Assembly: GCA_948567375.1 (NCBI GenBank)
Contig: OX419755.1
Span: forward strand, 43,405,001 to 43,469,000
DNA length: 64,000 bases
Origin: Lunularia cruciata
Taxonomy: Eukaryota; Streptophyta; Marchantiopsida; Lunulariales; Lunulariaceae
Reading direction: 5' to 3'
Under the pieces are notes generated by a model. That model ran no database searches, was not told the DNA's origin, and saw only the letters and a program-made list of their open reading frames with translations. Positions 35,281 to 47,100 of this stretch are shown in pieces. The translations under genes were made by a program, and so were the position numbers. The stretch's first letter is position 1, and the number at the start of each line of letters is the position of its first letter.

Positions 35281-35331
35281 TAAGGGAAGACAATATGGAG
35301 GATGAGACTTTGAGAAGCTTATCTCTTGAAT

Positions 35332-35383
35332 GATATTACACACATGAGTCTTGACCTAAACAAGACTCTATGTGTGTAATATC
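35332..35383. repeat. 22-bp inverted repeat with one bulge (hairpin 2)
   Basis: The left arm is GATATTACACACATGAGTC plus TTG and the loop is ACCTAAA. The right arm is the complement with one extra base. It lies 51 bp from hairpin 1. Confidence 0.95.
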
Positions 35384-35760
35384 ACTGATTTGAGATTGAA
35401 GGGTGGTGCATTTCTTCTCACTTCCTTGCAATCTGCTACTTTTCTATATTGACACTACCTATCTATACAGGTGAAGTTTACAATAGAAATATATATTTCT
35501 ATTTTTGAGAAATGTGCTGCATTTCCAAAGCAAAGGGTGTAAGTGTGTTACCTCCTTTGTACCTTCAATGTTAAGACCTAAACCTCTCAATTACTATATC
35601 ACTGACCTACTACATGACTCTTGTGATTGGTCTCAATTTATTTTTGTACCTTATTCACAATTCCATAAATGAAAATTTCTTTATTTTTGGTCCACATGTA
35701 GTTTATAAGTATTGAAGTGCATTTTTCAGTTCCTAGATTCCAACAAGAACATTTCTCTTG

Positions 35761-36420
35761 TGTCGTGCGTATATACATCGCTACACAACATACATTGCTG
35801 TCAACCTCATACACTATAGAAGCACAACTCACACATAAGTCATACATGAACTCTAAAGTGCCACAATAATCAGATCATTTCCAACTCGAATCAATTGAAC
35901 TTAGATCAACACTTGATCTGATCCTCAAACAACTTGCCAACAATAGGGCACTGATTACAATCAAGCCACACCCACTCTAGCTAAGAGAATCTAGGTGATG
36001 CTTGTCGGCTTTTTGTCCACTCTAGGCAGGAACTCAAAGGCTCAACATCGGAGAAGTGAGCTCTCAGGAGCTGCACTTCCAGGGTATACTCCTGATTTCA
36101 ACCTAGGTCTCATCCCAATGGTCCCGTTGACAGCACAACCAACAGTGCGGATGGTGCAAGTGACGGTGGGCCCCGCTATGAAGTCAGTACCCTAAACACA
36201 AAATCTGACCGTCGGAAAGTAGTCTATGAGTAATTGCCAAAATGCCTCTAACTACTATCACAAGAACTCTAGTGTTCAAGCAATCTAGATGCAACACTAC
36301 AAATGGCATGACAGCTGTCGTGCGTATATACATCACTACACAAGATGCCTCACAATCAACATCATACACTATAGAAGCACAACTCACACATAAGTCATAC
36401 ATAAACTCTAAAGTGCCACA
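35761..36420 (-). repeat. B2 3' terminal repeat (LTR-like)
   Basis: In element orientation it begins TGTGGCACTTTAGAG at 36420. A block of about 105 bp (36317-36420) recurs at the far end (35761-35865). The middle 430 bp matches the 5' remnant at 44765-45197. Confidence 0.7.
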
Positions 36421-36538
36421 ATTGTCCTCCTAGCTGGCGGTTAGGGCCCTCTAACTCTAGATAGCCATCTACTCTAAGTATATGGTATACCCTATGATGG
36501 GCAAAGATCAGGAGGCCAGGTGCTATGGAGCCCCATCG

Positions 36539-36922
36539 TTAATTGCTTGTCTGCAATCTATACCATATAAATGATGAACTAGCTATAGGGCAAGTACATC
36601 TAGGACACAACCACTGTCCTTGAGGAACCACCATGAGGGGAGGAGTCATGAATGCCATATGCCATCCTCTCAAATAGCTATCACACACTAACATAATAGT
36701 AGCTCCACCAGAAGAGCCACATAACATACACCTCAAGCCTACATGTACAAGTGCCAAGCTTGGGTCCATAGTACCATCAATGTTTGGGAGGTGGCATGGC
36801 ACATAATTGTGCACATGATCCTTCCAAACAACACCATCACATCCTTCCAACACAAGGACTCTAGATGGAAAAACCTCATGCACTCTCAAGATAGTGCGGC
36901 TCGTCGAAACATCAAGTGTCAT
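36539..36922 (-). pseudogene. B2 integrase C-terminus with PHD-finger-like module
   Basis: An open 127-codon stretch. TILRVHEVFPSRVLVLEG is the end of the integrase beta domain, then CHLPNIDGTMDPSLA, then a PHD-like finger at 36591-36735: CMLC, LVCDSYLRGWHM, TPPLMVVPQGQWLCPRCTC. PHD fingers use Cys4-His-Cys3 to bind two zincs and usually read histone H3 tails. Here Cys 1, 2, 3, 7, 8 and the His are present, while the fourth Cys is Tyr (CDSY) and the sixth ligand position reads AFM instead of the usual GCL. The shared CDSY in B1 shows the change predates both copies or is a family trait. Confidence 0.75.
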
Positions 36923-37046
36923 CGATGCTATTTGCTGTAGATATACATAGTCTCTTGGATGAAATCAACGAATTGAGGGTCTATAATCTCCTCCTTGAAT
37001 GGTAGCATAGTGTAAGGTATCTCTATGTTGAGAAATCTCCAAGTTC

Positions 37047-37990
37047 TCAAAGGCCATTGGAATCACTCTCCAAAAGATCTCTGCTTGCTAAGAACATGCA
37101 CTCATCCATACATTTGGATAATCCAAGTCCAAAACCACAGTAGCATCTTGACAAATGGCTGTGGGTAAATTTGGATCTCATCCATAGAGTAGAAAGTAAG
37201 GAGAGAAGGATGATAAGGAGGCTTGCCAGCTGAACCGATAGCCCATGGCCAACCAAGGTAACTAGAGATCCCAATATCCCAAGTGGCCTTTCTGCAAACC
37301 ATACTTTTGCAATCCTCTCTTCACCGTTTGAACCACTCTCTCTGCTAAGCCATTTGCCTTAGGGTTATCTCGGGATGTAGTACAATGATCAATCAAAGCC
37401 CTATCACACAAGACCTGAAACTACCCTAAGAACTTTGTACCCTGATCAATCAAAACCTCAATTGGTGCACCAAAATGACTAAGAACTTGATCCAGGAATG
37501 AGTAAGTTGTACCTTCACTAGACTTGTCAAGAAGTGCCACAAACTCAATCCACTTGGAGAAGTGCTCCACCATCACCAAAACATACCAATGATGTCTCAC
37601 AATCAACGGTAAAGGTCAAGCAGAGTCCAAACTCAAACAATAGCTCAATCCCATGATAGGTAATGGGTGTAATTGTGGCGTAGGAGCATTGAATGATGCT
37701 CTAACTCAGTCACAAACCACACATCTGGCAACAAACTGTTGTACCTCAATTTGCATACCATGCCACCAATAATGACTCTGGAGTAAGCTATATGTACGCT
37801 TTACTCCAAAATGTCCTAGCTCCTCATGAGCATGACAAACCAACTATGGTCTTTGAGGTGGAAGTGGTACTACTCGCACTCTACCATCCTCCCATACATG
37901 CAAAAGGTATCTACCCTCCAATCTGAATTATTGGCTCACTAAAAGACACAATCTCTCTCCTTGGCCCCAACTATGCCACGCACAAGACCA
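37047..37990 (-). pseudogene. B2 integrase
   Basis: The zinc-binding region is near 37690-37860. The core carries MVEHFSKWIEFVALLDKSS, FGAPIEVLIDQGTKFLG (second Asp) and, near 37340-37360, NGLAERVVQ with the catalytic Glu intact, unlike B1. The region 37274-37047 continues to the C-terminal part. Stops and shifts separate the pieces. Confidence 0.85.
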
Positions 37991-38279
37991 GTGCAAAGAT
38001 AGTCTATCACTAAGACGTCACCATGAATATCTCACTGAATTGTACCAATATCTTCACTCTCTGGATCTATGACCTCAATAACTCCTCATGTATGTGCTGA
38101 GAGAGATACCACCAAAGCCTCAAAAAATATACACAGAAAGGCCGATGCATGCCAACCTAGTACCATCTCCTCATCTGTCTCACCATGCCAACGTGCTCTG
38201 GTCTGATCTTATTGGTTGGGACATGGGTTTCTACTCAACCCATTTGCATCACAGTTCACCACTCCAGGTCTGTGAACAA

Positions 38280-38962
38280 CCGTGAAATCATACTCTTGTA
38301 AAATCAGATATCATAGTGCAAGCTTCCCTGAAAGCTTGTCGGACTCCATCAACCACTTTAGCGGCTGATGATCAATGATGGGAGTAAAGGGGTGACCAAA
38401 TAGGTAACATCAAAAGTGTGCTATTGCCCAAATTGCTGCCAAGCACTCTCTCTCTATACTTCACCTCCGCTGAATTTTTGGAGCAATTAGCATAGGCCAC
38501 CAAAAACTCCTTCCCCTCATTATCATGTTAGGTGAGCATTGCTCCCAGCTCCAACATACTCCAATTAGTATAAACCTGAAATGGTAGTTCTCTGATTGGT
38601 CTCCTCAAAATAGGAGCAGATGTCAACCTCTCCTTGAGCTCTACAAAAGCTCTCTCTTGCTCATCTCTTGCCCAACACCACTCATGTGTAAGCTTGGTCA
38701 ACTTCGTCAAGGCCTTGGCAATGGCACTAAATCCTCTAACATAACAGCAATAGAAGTTTGCCAACCCAAGGAATGCTTGCACTCTGATCACATCCGTAGG
38801 GCAAGGAATATGTGCAATAGCCTCTACCTTGGTTTGTTGAACACCATGTCCTCCAGGGTAGATAGTTTGATCCAAATAATCAACTTGCTCATGGAAGAAC
38901 CTAGACTTCCCAAGATGTAATTTGAGTCCATGAGATCTCCACCTCTCAAACACCTCCAACAA
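38280..38962 (-). pseudogene. B2 RT thumb and RNase H
   Basis: It reads HGLKLHLGKSRFFHEQVDYL (thumb), AFLGLANFYCCYVRGFS (connection) and ELPFQVYTNWSMLELGAMLT, where RNase H starts but its first catalytic Asp is Asn. The remainder toward 38280 is degenerate and matches B1 8950-9290. Confidence 0.83.
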
Positions 38963-38998
38963 CTATCTCTCATGCTCTTCCACAATAGTGCTATACAC

Positions 38999-39412
38999 TT
39001 AAATGTCATCAATATAGCACCAAGCAAAATCCAATCCAACTAGGATCCTATCCATAACCCTTTGGAACTCAATAGGAGAATTTTTTAACCCAAATGGTAA
39101 GAAGCTCCACTGATATAACACATCCTTGCCATGAGGATCAATAGCCCAAAATGATGTCTTGGACTTATCCTCCTCCCTGATTGGCAATTGATGATATCCT
39201 GCTTGAAGATCCAAAGTACTAAAGACCTTTGCATGCCCATTTGCATCAAAGATCTCCTCCGGTGTATGCATGGCATACCGATCAACCCTAGTATATTGAT
39301 TGATAGGACGGTAATCTCCACACATTTGCCTATTTGTGTAGTTGCCATGCATATCCTTCTTGGCTGACACCACTGTTGTTGATGCATACTCTCCATGTGA
39401 AATCTCCACCAA
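38999..39412 (-). pseudogene. B2 reverse transcriptase
   Basis: An open 137-codon stretch with SAKKDMHGNYTNRQMCGDYR, AKVFSTLDLQAGYHQLPI, SFLPFGLKNSPIEFQRVMD and WCYIDDI at the end. The YxDD palm motif is intact and a TAA follows it directly. This is a Ty3/gypsy type enzyme. Confidence 0.9.
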
Positions 39413-39429
39413 ACCAGCCTCAAAAAGAT

Positions 39430-41100
39430 CACTACTCTAGCTCTAAATCAATGTTCTCTCCATGTCACTATAGCAATAAGGACATGAAAAATTGGTGTAT
39501 TGCTAGTCAGCTCAATCCATATACCAAGTCCTTTTAGAGCACCCAAATCCTTCATACTGAAGGGAAAACAACTTGTGTAGCTCCTCAAGAAACTTCAAAC
39601 CCTCCATCTTTCCTCTCCAATAAGCTTGGGTCCAAGATTTGGCTCCCAAGTATCCTTTGTAACTATCATAGGAGAGGAAGACATGTTGATTGCCTGCTAC
39701 ATTGGGCCCTTGGGAGCAGTAGTTTCATGCCCCCCACCACTAGAGGTCCTAACTTTTGTATGAAATACTCCCTCCACTCTGGCTGCAAGCTCCACACATC
39801 CTCTAGCTGCATCCCAAGTAGACCAAGGGTGTAATCCAAGTAGACCACACTCACCTAGATGGACTCCAAGTAGACCACTCTCCTTAGCAGCCACTAGATG
39901 CATCCCAAGAATACCTTGTCCACCCGGTCCATTGCCCTCAACATGTGCTTGAATAGTCTCAATAGGGACAAGGCTCACAAGTGTCCGAGTGGTGATGCCT
40001 ATCAAGCGCATCCTACGCTTCTCTGCCAAGCCAAGGCTCACAATCAAAGTCAAACAGTTAAGGTGCATAGCTTGACCTAACACTTGATGCATGGATGCCT
40101 TTGATACTGCTGGAACAACGGTAATACCAGTGCAAAAGCCTATCTTCTGCTCTCTCTCATCGGCATTGGGTTCCACCAACTACTATAACTATGAGTCCCA
40201 AACAAGTCCAAGTCCTCCCTCTCAAAAAGCATGAGAGCCTAGGAAACTCATAAGTGTGGGAAAAGTGGCTCTAGGCTGTCCAACTAGGTTCACCACTGCC
40301 ATAGGTAACCTATCACCCACTGCTACCATCTAGACTGACGCACCACATCCAAGATGTCATCAATAGTATGTGGTCTAGTTGCTGAATCACATCATATGCA
40401 CGTTGTAAAACCTCTCTGGGTAAGAGGTTTGTCCACCAAAGACAAAGATGATGAGCCCGTGATCCCACTCTGGCTGCATCCAAAAATACAGCAGGTCCTA
40501 TCTAAGAATTGACCTAATGTGTACTTGCCACCACTCGAGTACAAGAATCACCCATCAAAGGAGCGTTCTCCAAAAGATAAGTTGGAGAAATGGACTGATG
40601 GACCTTGAGATGTCGTAGTATCAATAACATCTCCCAAAACACACCAAAATGAGGATCTTAAAGACCCAAACCTATGCCAACATGTGTATGTCCCTAACAT
40701 GGCCATCCAAAAACCACCAAGTGAAGAGGCCTATGTCTTGTCAAATCATGCGCCCCCAATAAGGAAATGTATTCTAGTAGGGCCTTTTGGTAACCTCCGG
40801 CTATTGACATCGGTAATAACTTAGGATATCAATAGGCCAAGTGTGCCATATGATGTAGAGAGACTCACCTAGCAGTCTCATCTCTCTATAAATACAAGTA
40901 CCTTTGTACTCGTATACCCGCCTATAATACCGCATCTAGTCTGATGCTAATCCCACCGAACAACTCCAATAGACATATCCCCTCTACTGGATACTTCCAA
41001 GCAATGAGTGTGGTATCCAGAGGTGTCAAAGTAATTAACTCCTTACACTCATCTCTTGATGGTATGAAGGCTCCACTCCAAGCCTATTGCACCAATTGAT
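39430..41100 (-). pseudogene. B2 pol linker between protease and RT
   Basis: The longest open piece is 40179-39697 (160 codons), ending with repeated LLGVHLGECGLLGLHPW units and GGGHETTAPKGPM. It matches B1 7600-8065. I recognise no domain. It is longer than the usual protease-RT spacer of Ty3/gypsy elements. Confidence 0.55.
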
Positions 41101-41775
41101 CTACATGCTACTGCAATGCCTCCTTTGAACTCCACAATGGAACATCCAGGGTGGATGGAACAATCCCACTCGTACTCCAAATCCAAGTGATCTCCTCTGG
41201 TATTGGAGTATCCTCTGCATGGGTGTTCCCCTCCAACAAGTCACCAGGCCATGTAACTGCACCACTAAAAGTTGAAATTGATGATGCCATGGTCCCGGAC
41301 TGTAGTGAACCAAGACTACAACTATTGAAACATATTGGTAGGCGACATACCCATCCCTCACCAGACTGCCAACTTGGTCTATAGGAGTTTGTCTCCTCCC
41401 AATAGTCAAGGCTTAAACCCATGGAGTATAACACTGCTCTCCCGATTAGCACATCGTATGACTAAGCTATTGTCACAATAGCCCTAGCTCTCACCACCAA
41501 GCTATAAGTCGGATGACCAGGCTGAACTTGGACAACAAGCTCCCCACATGTGATGTACTGTGTCAAACCACCACCTAGAGATGTCTGGATCTGAAATGGA
41601 CACCTCTCCACATTGGTCTTCCATAACTCCAGACCGACTATTACAGCCTTCCCCAACACAAGGGGCTGGGCACCAAAGTCTAATAAGACTCTCAGTAGTG
41701 AATAGACCTTTACTAAAGGTCCTACCAAACAAAAAATCCCCCTCTAGTTATCCAATAAAACAACACCATGTATAA
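41101..41775 (-). pseudogene. B2 aspartic protease
   Basis: The active site reads RVLLDFGAQPLVLGKA near 41690, with Phe in place of the usual Ser or Thr of the D-S/T-G triad (one C-to-T change). In another frame RAVLYSMGLSLDYWEET continues the protease fold. The enzyme would cut the Gag-Pol polyprotein. Confidence 0.7.
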
Positions 41776-42559
41776 ACCATGCTCTCTCAAAGGCCGATCT
41801 AGTTGGCAACTCCTCCAATCTAGCCGTTGCTGCCTGCCATAAACCACTGGTCGCTGAACGGATCCCATGCTCCTCAACCAAGTTAGCTCTACTATCAACC
41901 ACCTCTGCTCCAGTAGTAGGAACCGCATCATCCCTACTCTCACAAAGCGTGGTAGCCAACTGTAACACTGGGGTTGAGTCAACTCCCAATGTAAACATGT
42001 CATTGGCTGAAAACAAAGGGCACTACATAATCAGCTGAGCCGCTCCCAACATCATGTTAGGCTCAATCTGTGTAGTAGCAAGTGGCTGACTAGCATGTAG
42101 TCTATCATGCACTCCATCATCACCTACCACACTTGCATTGGGATGTCTAGGAGCCATGGATGTTGTTTGCAATGCCTCAGATAGCGTGAAAGATTGGGGA
42201 AGTCTGACCTGTCTCCCAACCTCTCTTCTTGTGGGTCCAACTCCACTTATGCTTCTCTAGGCTCTAGAGCACATACTGGACTCCTAGTCACTATTGTAGA
42301 TACATCTACTTGTGTTGCCTTGCACATGAAGTCCAAAGCATCTCTATCACCAACATATGAGGTGGAAGCCTCAACACCCAAATCTGATCTCCTATGAGCA
42401 ATGGCCATACTAGCCAATCTCTGCTCCAACTGCTCAATTTGAGTAGCCATAGCTATATCAAAAGTAAGGGCAGGTACTATACCCCTACTAGGTGTAGATC
42501 CTCTACCATCTCGTCCTCCATGAACTGGAGCTCCTCTACTACCTACCATAGCAACCCTA

Positions 42560-43722
42560 CCACTCCGTAACTTTGGGTGTAGGTTAAAGCACCGGTCACT
42601 AGCGTGACCAAATCTGTGGCAATGCTTACAGTGCTTCTGTGCTGGCTATGGTGCACCAGAGGTATCACTTTGAACTATGTCTCCTGAGTACACTCTCCCT
42701 TGTGGTGAGGTCCACCACAAGTCCAACAAGCAACACCACCACTCACTGGTTGCTGCTGACCTAAAAATGAAGGTAAGGGTCTAGCCCCACTAGGCCCTCC
42801 ACTCACTCCATAGGATCTGAGCTGTCCACCTTGTCCTTGAAAACCAACTGGGCATGGTGCACTCTATTGCACTCTAGAAGAAGTAACAATTGTGGATGAG
42901 GTCTCCCTACCAAATCCAAATGTCACTACTCTCTCCTCCACCATGTTGAGCTCAATACACTCAGCCAAACCAAAGACCACTACCAAAGTGTGCAAAGTAG
43001 CATGCAACAATGTAATATCACAAACTTTACCTTGCAACTCCCTATCTAGTATCTCATACCAAAACTGGACTGCCTGGGCATTAGTAACTCCCTGAGTGAA
43101 ACTGATCAGCCACCTTGTGCAAGTGTATGCCTTGTATAGGCTCTCTCCAGCCTTCCATTGGAACTCTTGCAAGCTCCTCAACTTGTCAGTCCGTACTCCT
43201 TGGTAGTTCTGCCTCAAACATTAGAAGAACTCCACCATGGGGTTAAACTCTGGTACGACACCACCTCCTACAATGGTACCTCTACTTATGGTAGCACTAT
43301 CTCCAACTAGTGCACCTCCACTAGCTCCACCAACACTACTCAAGCTAGAACTTGTGAGTACAACCGATCTACTCTTGGCAACCAAGCTTGAAGTGATGGA
43401 GATATAATTCAAAGACCAATATTGTCTTTATATCTCAATCTCCTCCAAATTAGCTCTCCTAAACTCATGGTAGTCGTCCATTGGCAGACCCTCCAAATGT
43501 TGAAGGTGTAAACAAAGTTGGGTTCTGCATCTGTTGCAGATCACACCAACTATCAAACTCTTGGATGAAGTCATCCAACTCAATGGTACCCACTATACCA
43601 AAGTAACCTAGGACCTTTGGAGGCCCCATAAATCTTGTCCATGTCCCACAACAACGGTGCGGACACGCCAAGTGCACTCTCAATTGAATCAGCTGCTTTG
43701 TCAAACTCCAACTGAGAGTCAA
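42560..43722 (-). pseudogene. B2 gag
   Basis: It starts around GTIELDDFIQEFDSWCDLQQ (about 43600). The capsid-like region is at 43217-42864 (LRSLQEFQWKAGESLYKAY, AVQFWYEILDRELQGKV), and a CCHC zinc knuckle at about 42590-42640 (CKHCHRFGHASDRC). Frames differ among these pieces. A downstream segment (42549-42247) holds QIEQLEQRLASMA, a short coiled coil. Confidence 0.75.
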
Positions 43723-43759
43723 TCTCCTCCCTCATTGGGACCTGAGATACAAGCTGATA

Positions 43760-44764
43760 TCAAACGCCACTCCAAATAAACCCATTGCGTACTATAGGGC
43801 TAACTCCTCTTGTATCCCCAAAGAACTCCATTGTGACAAAGTAACTACAATTGCAACCACAAATTGCAACCGCAAGTACCTCACCAAGGGCCAACACCAA
43901 TTGAGCACCACCAAGTGCCAATACCCACAGAATTCCACCCACTAATGTAACTCTAACTAAGATAACTACACTAGGAGACATGGCAACTTGTAACCTACCA
44001 TCACAACACGCACTCTCACGGTCTACAGGTCATCGCTTCTTGCCTTACCAAAGAGAACAAAGGTAGTATGACTGGTCATCACTCCAGCCTCACTATTGAG
44101 AGCACACCAAGGCACCAATGCTCAAAATTTAGAGCACCGCACACAAGCATAGTGCACAAACAGAAAGTAGAGAATGGAGGAGGTCAAATCACAAGAATGC
44201 TAAACAAAAACCCTCCATCTCATAAATCAACATGGGATTGACTCTGTCACCATTTGGCATTTGACAAAGTCTGAGTACCTATCTACTTCCTTAGCTAAGG
44301 GGATCATCAAGGATTGGATCAAAGTTCTTCTCACCAAAATCTGATGTAAATCCTTCACAAAATCTGACATAAATCTAACGTAAACCCCTAAAAATGGTTG
44401 ATTGCCAAATCCTCTACTAACTCTTCACTCAAGCCAAATTGGAAAAATGGGTTACGTCCAATCTCTAATTTGCAAGGATGTGCTCCTAACTCCACCTTCA
44501 ATTTTAGTTTTTGAGCTCAACTCGTAACATATTGGTCATGAGCTCAAAATCACAACTACCACTTGAAAATTGCTTCTCCTTGGCTCCAAATTTTGCCAAC
44601 GTTTCCGCACACACTCTCTCTTAGGGAAATCTGAACTACTAGATCGAGACACCACGATCCATTGAGCTTGGATATGCCACCGAGCTTGGAGATACCACCA
44701 ACACTCCCATTTCTTGCACCCAATTCCCCCCTGACTCACTTCTTTGATGTAATCAAATTCTTTA
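43760..44764 (-). other. B2 leader region
   Basis: No convincing coding motif. A TGGTATC-containing phrase near 44690 weakly resembles a tRNA-iMet primer site (TGGTATC then mismatches). It is not enough to call one. Confidence 0.4.
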
Positions 44765-45197
44765 CAACTCAAACCAATGGAACTCAGATCAATACTTGAT
44801 CTGATCCTCAACAACTTGCCAACAATAGGGCATTGATTACAATCAAGCCACATCCACTCTAGCTAAGAGAATCCAGGTGACTCTCGCCTGCTTTCTATCC
44901 ACTCTAGCCAAGAACTCGAAGGCTCAACATCAGAGAAGCGAGCTCTCTAGAGTTGCACTTCCAGTATATACTCTTGATTTCGACCTAGGTCTCATCCCAA
45001 TGGTCCCGTTGACGGCACACCCGATATTGCGGATGGTGCAAGTGACAGTGGGCCCCGCCATGAAGTCAGTACCCTAAACGTGAAATCTGACCGCCAAAAA
45101 GTAGTCTATGAGTAACTGCCAAAATGCCTCTAACTACTATCACTGGAACTCCAAGGTCCGAGCAATCTAAATGTGACCCTACAAATGGCATGACATT
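44765..45197 (-). repeat. B2 5' terminal-repeat fragment
   Basis: It matches the middle of 35866-36316. It lacks the 105-bp block at both ends: the outer one is cut off at 45197, and on the inner side the sequence diverges after a GATTA shared with the 3' copy. Confidence 0.7.
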
Positions 45198-46149
45198 TGC
45201 CTTTGGGGGGTCTAGTATTGTAAATTACATTGTGTTTTTAGCTAGTGATTTATATTATATTGTAATTTTTATATTCTCGATCCTCAACTTGAATTTGATC
45301 ATGAACTCTTATCCTTTACACTCCCTCTTCATTGCCTAAGTAGAGGTACTTCATCTTATGAACATCCTTCTAGAGGGAGACTTTATATTTAGTTTCACAA
45401 GATAGACTTGTATTGATGACCTATTCAAGAAAAAATGTGCACCATAGAGTAGAGCTTTGACTAAGAGGTAAAATGATCAGCTCATTGAAATTCTATATCA
45501 CCAATCTTCCTCTCAATAGGTTCCATATGAAGAGACCTTGTCTTTATTGCAACAAGTTTTATGATAGATATTGCAAAGTTGCAAGGATCAAAGCTATGAT
45601 AAGTTTATTGTTCATATTGGACAACTGCCTTTCTATCTTAAAGTAATTGGTATGGTGCAAGGAGAAAGCTTTCTAAGGCTTCAAGCTGATGGGTTCTAAA
45701 TTGAGAAACAATCCCAAAACTATCTAGAAGAAAGTTAATGTTGAAATTTCTCCATAATCATCATACATGAAGGATCTTTATAATTATGTATAAGATTTTT
45801 ACTTCTTTCTTGGTGCTCCACACATGGCGCTTTGAATTTTATTCCTTGCTAAAGTTGATGTAAATTCTTAGCAAAAGAAATTAGAAAATGGTAAATTTGA
45901 GTATCTTGACTGACTTTTTGTTAGATTTGTGAAATATGGTGGTGGTCACTGATTTTTGTACTCACTTCTCTTTTGGAGAGGCAATTTTTTGTGGCTTCCC
46001 TAATTGTTGGCACTTGAAGACAAACATGCCTATTCACAAGTCAGGCAAAAAGCATGTTATTACCAACTAGCACATCATTTTAGTTGGTAGCATTTTTGCT
46101 AAGTTAGATAGACTTATTTTGAAATCCAATTTGAGAACTTAGGTTGAGG
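45198..46149. other. Unassigned, perhaps 5' part of the LINE remnant
   Basis: AT-rich with no readable motif. It leads directly into LINE-like sequence, so it may be the eroded upstream half of that element. Confidence 0.35.
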
Positions 46150-47100
46150 AGTCCAATAATTTATAGCAAGTGCTTAGCATGTTTTAAATCCAACTATAGC
46201 ATTCTAGACCACCTTTTGGTGCTCCATTTCTTATGGAGTACAAAAAGGTATGGGAGAGCTCTCTATATTACTTAAATGGATTTTAAGAAGTCTTTTGACA
46301 ATGTACATGGGCAAGCTCTCGGTAAAAGACTTTGCAAAGTTGGAGTTTCACAAGATTTATTTGGTGCTATATTTAGACTCTACAAGAAGGTGGTAGTCAG
46401 ACCACTTTTTTGAGATCTCAGATATCCTTATTTAAGGCTACTCTCAATCTCTTATATTGTTTGGAATCTTAGTCACCAATTTGGAGATTGTATTATTTGA
46501 AGCAAGAGCTACAGGTGTGCAAGTTGATTTTGATGATACGTACACTTCTTTACATACATGATGTTGTTCTCTTCTCTAAGAGTCCACATTGTTTATAAAA
46601 GCTATTAGATTCTACTCTTGACCAAGATGGAGTCAACCTTGATAATTCTAAGATGATTGTGGAGGTTCAAAAAGTGTTATACCACTACTTTGATAGCAAG
46701 CCTTTGGAGCAGGTTTCTAATTACAAGTACTTGTGGATTAAGTTTTCTCGTCACTATAGTTTATCACTTGTAACAAGAAGAGAGTTTATACAAGGTTTGT
46801 AGTTGTATATACACTCATGAATTGCTCTAGAGTTACTCATTGCACCACACAAGAGCTGAAGAAGGTTTTGTTTAGATCACTTGTGCAGTTAGTGATTCTC
46901 TATGGAGTGCAAGTTTGGGGTTTTGGTATGGAGAAGACTTGGTGGTAGAAGATTGAGAAGGTCCAAAGGTTCACTTGTGCAGTTAGTGATTCTCTATGGA
47001 GTGTAAATTTGGGGTTTTGGTATGAAGAAGACTTGGTGGTAGAAGATAGAGAAGGTCCAAAAGTTTCCTCTATGATGAACTTGTATGAAGAGCAAAACTG
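46150..47100 (+). pseudogene. LINE (non-LTR) reverse transcriptase remnant
   Basis: One frame gives MDFKKSFDNVHGQALGKRL, then VGVSQDLFGAIFRLYKKV (46270-46390), matching the F-K-K-A-F-D and R-L-Y blocks of LINE RT. Further on, LLYIHDVVLFSKS (about 46543-46580) stands where the catalytic YADD should be, followed by GVNLDNSKMIV. Stops are frequent. It would have primed copying at a nicked target. Confidence 0.75.
46878..47065. repeat. 94-bp tandem duplication inside the LINE remnant
   Basis: CACTTGTGCAGTTAGTGATT starts at 46878 and 46972. The copies differ at about six positions. Confidence 0.9.

Larger units (their letters stand above)
35761..45197 (-). mobile_element. Ty3/gypsy element B2, sister copy of B1
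   Basis: About 9.4 kb on the minus strand with, in order, a 5' terminal-repeat fragment, leader, gag, protease, linker, RT, RNase H, integrase, PHD-like module and 3' terminal repeat. Reading frames are broken by stops and shifts, but less than in B1. It is inverted relative to B1 (1-11683) with about 24 kb between. The start of its 5' terminal repeat is missing. Confidence 0.85.
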
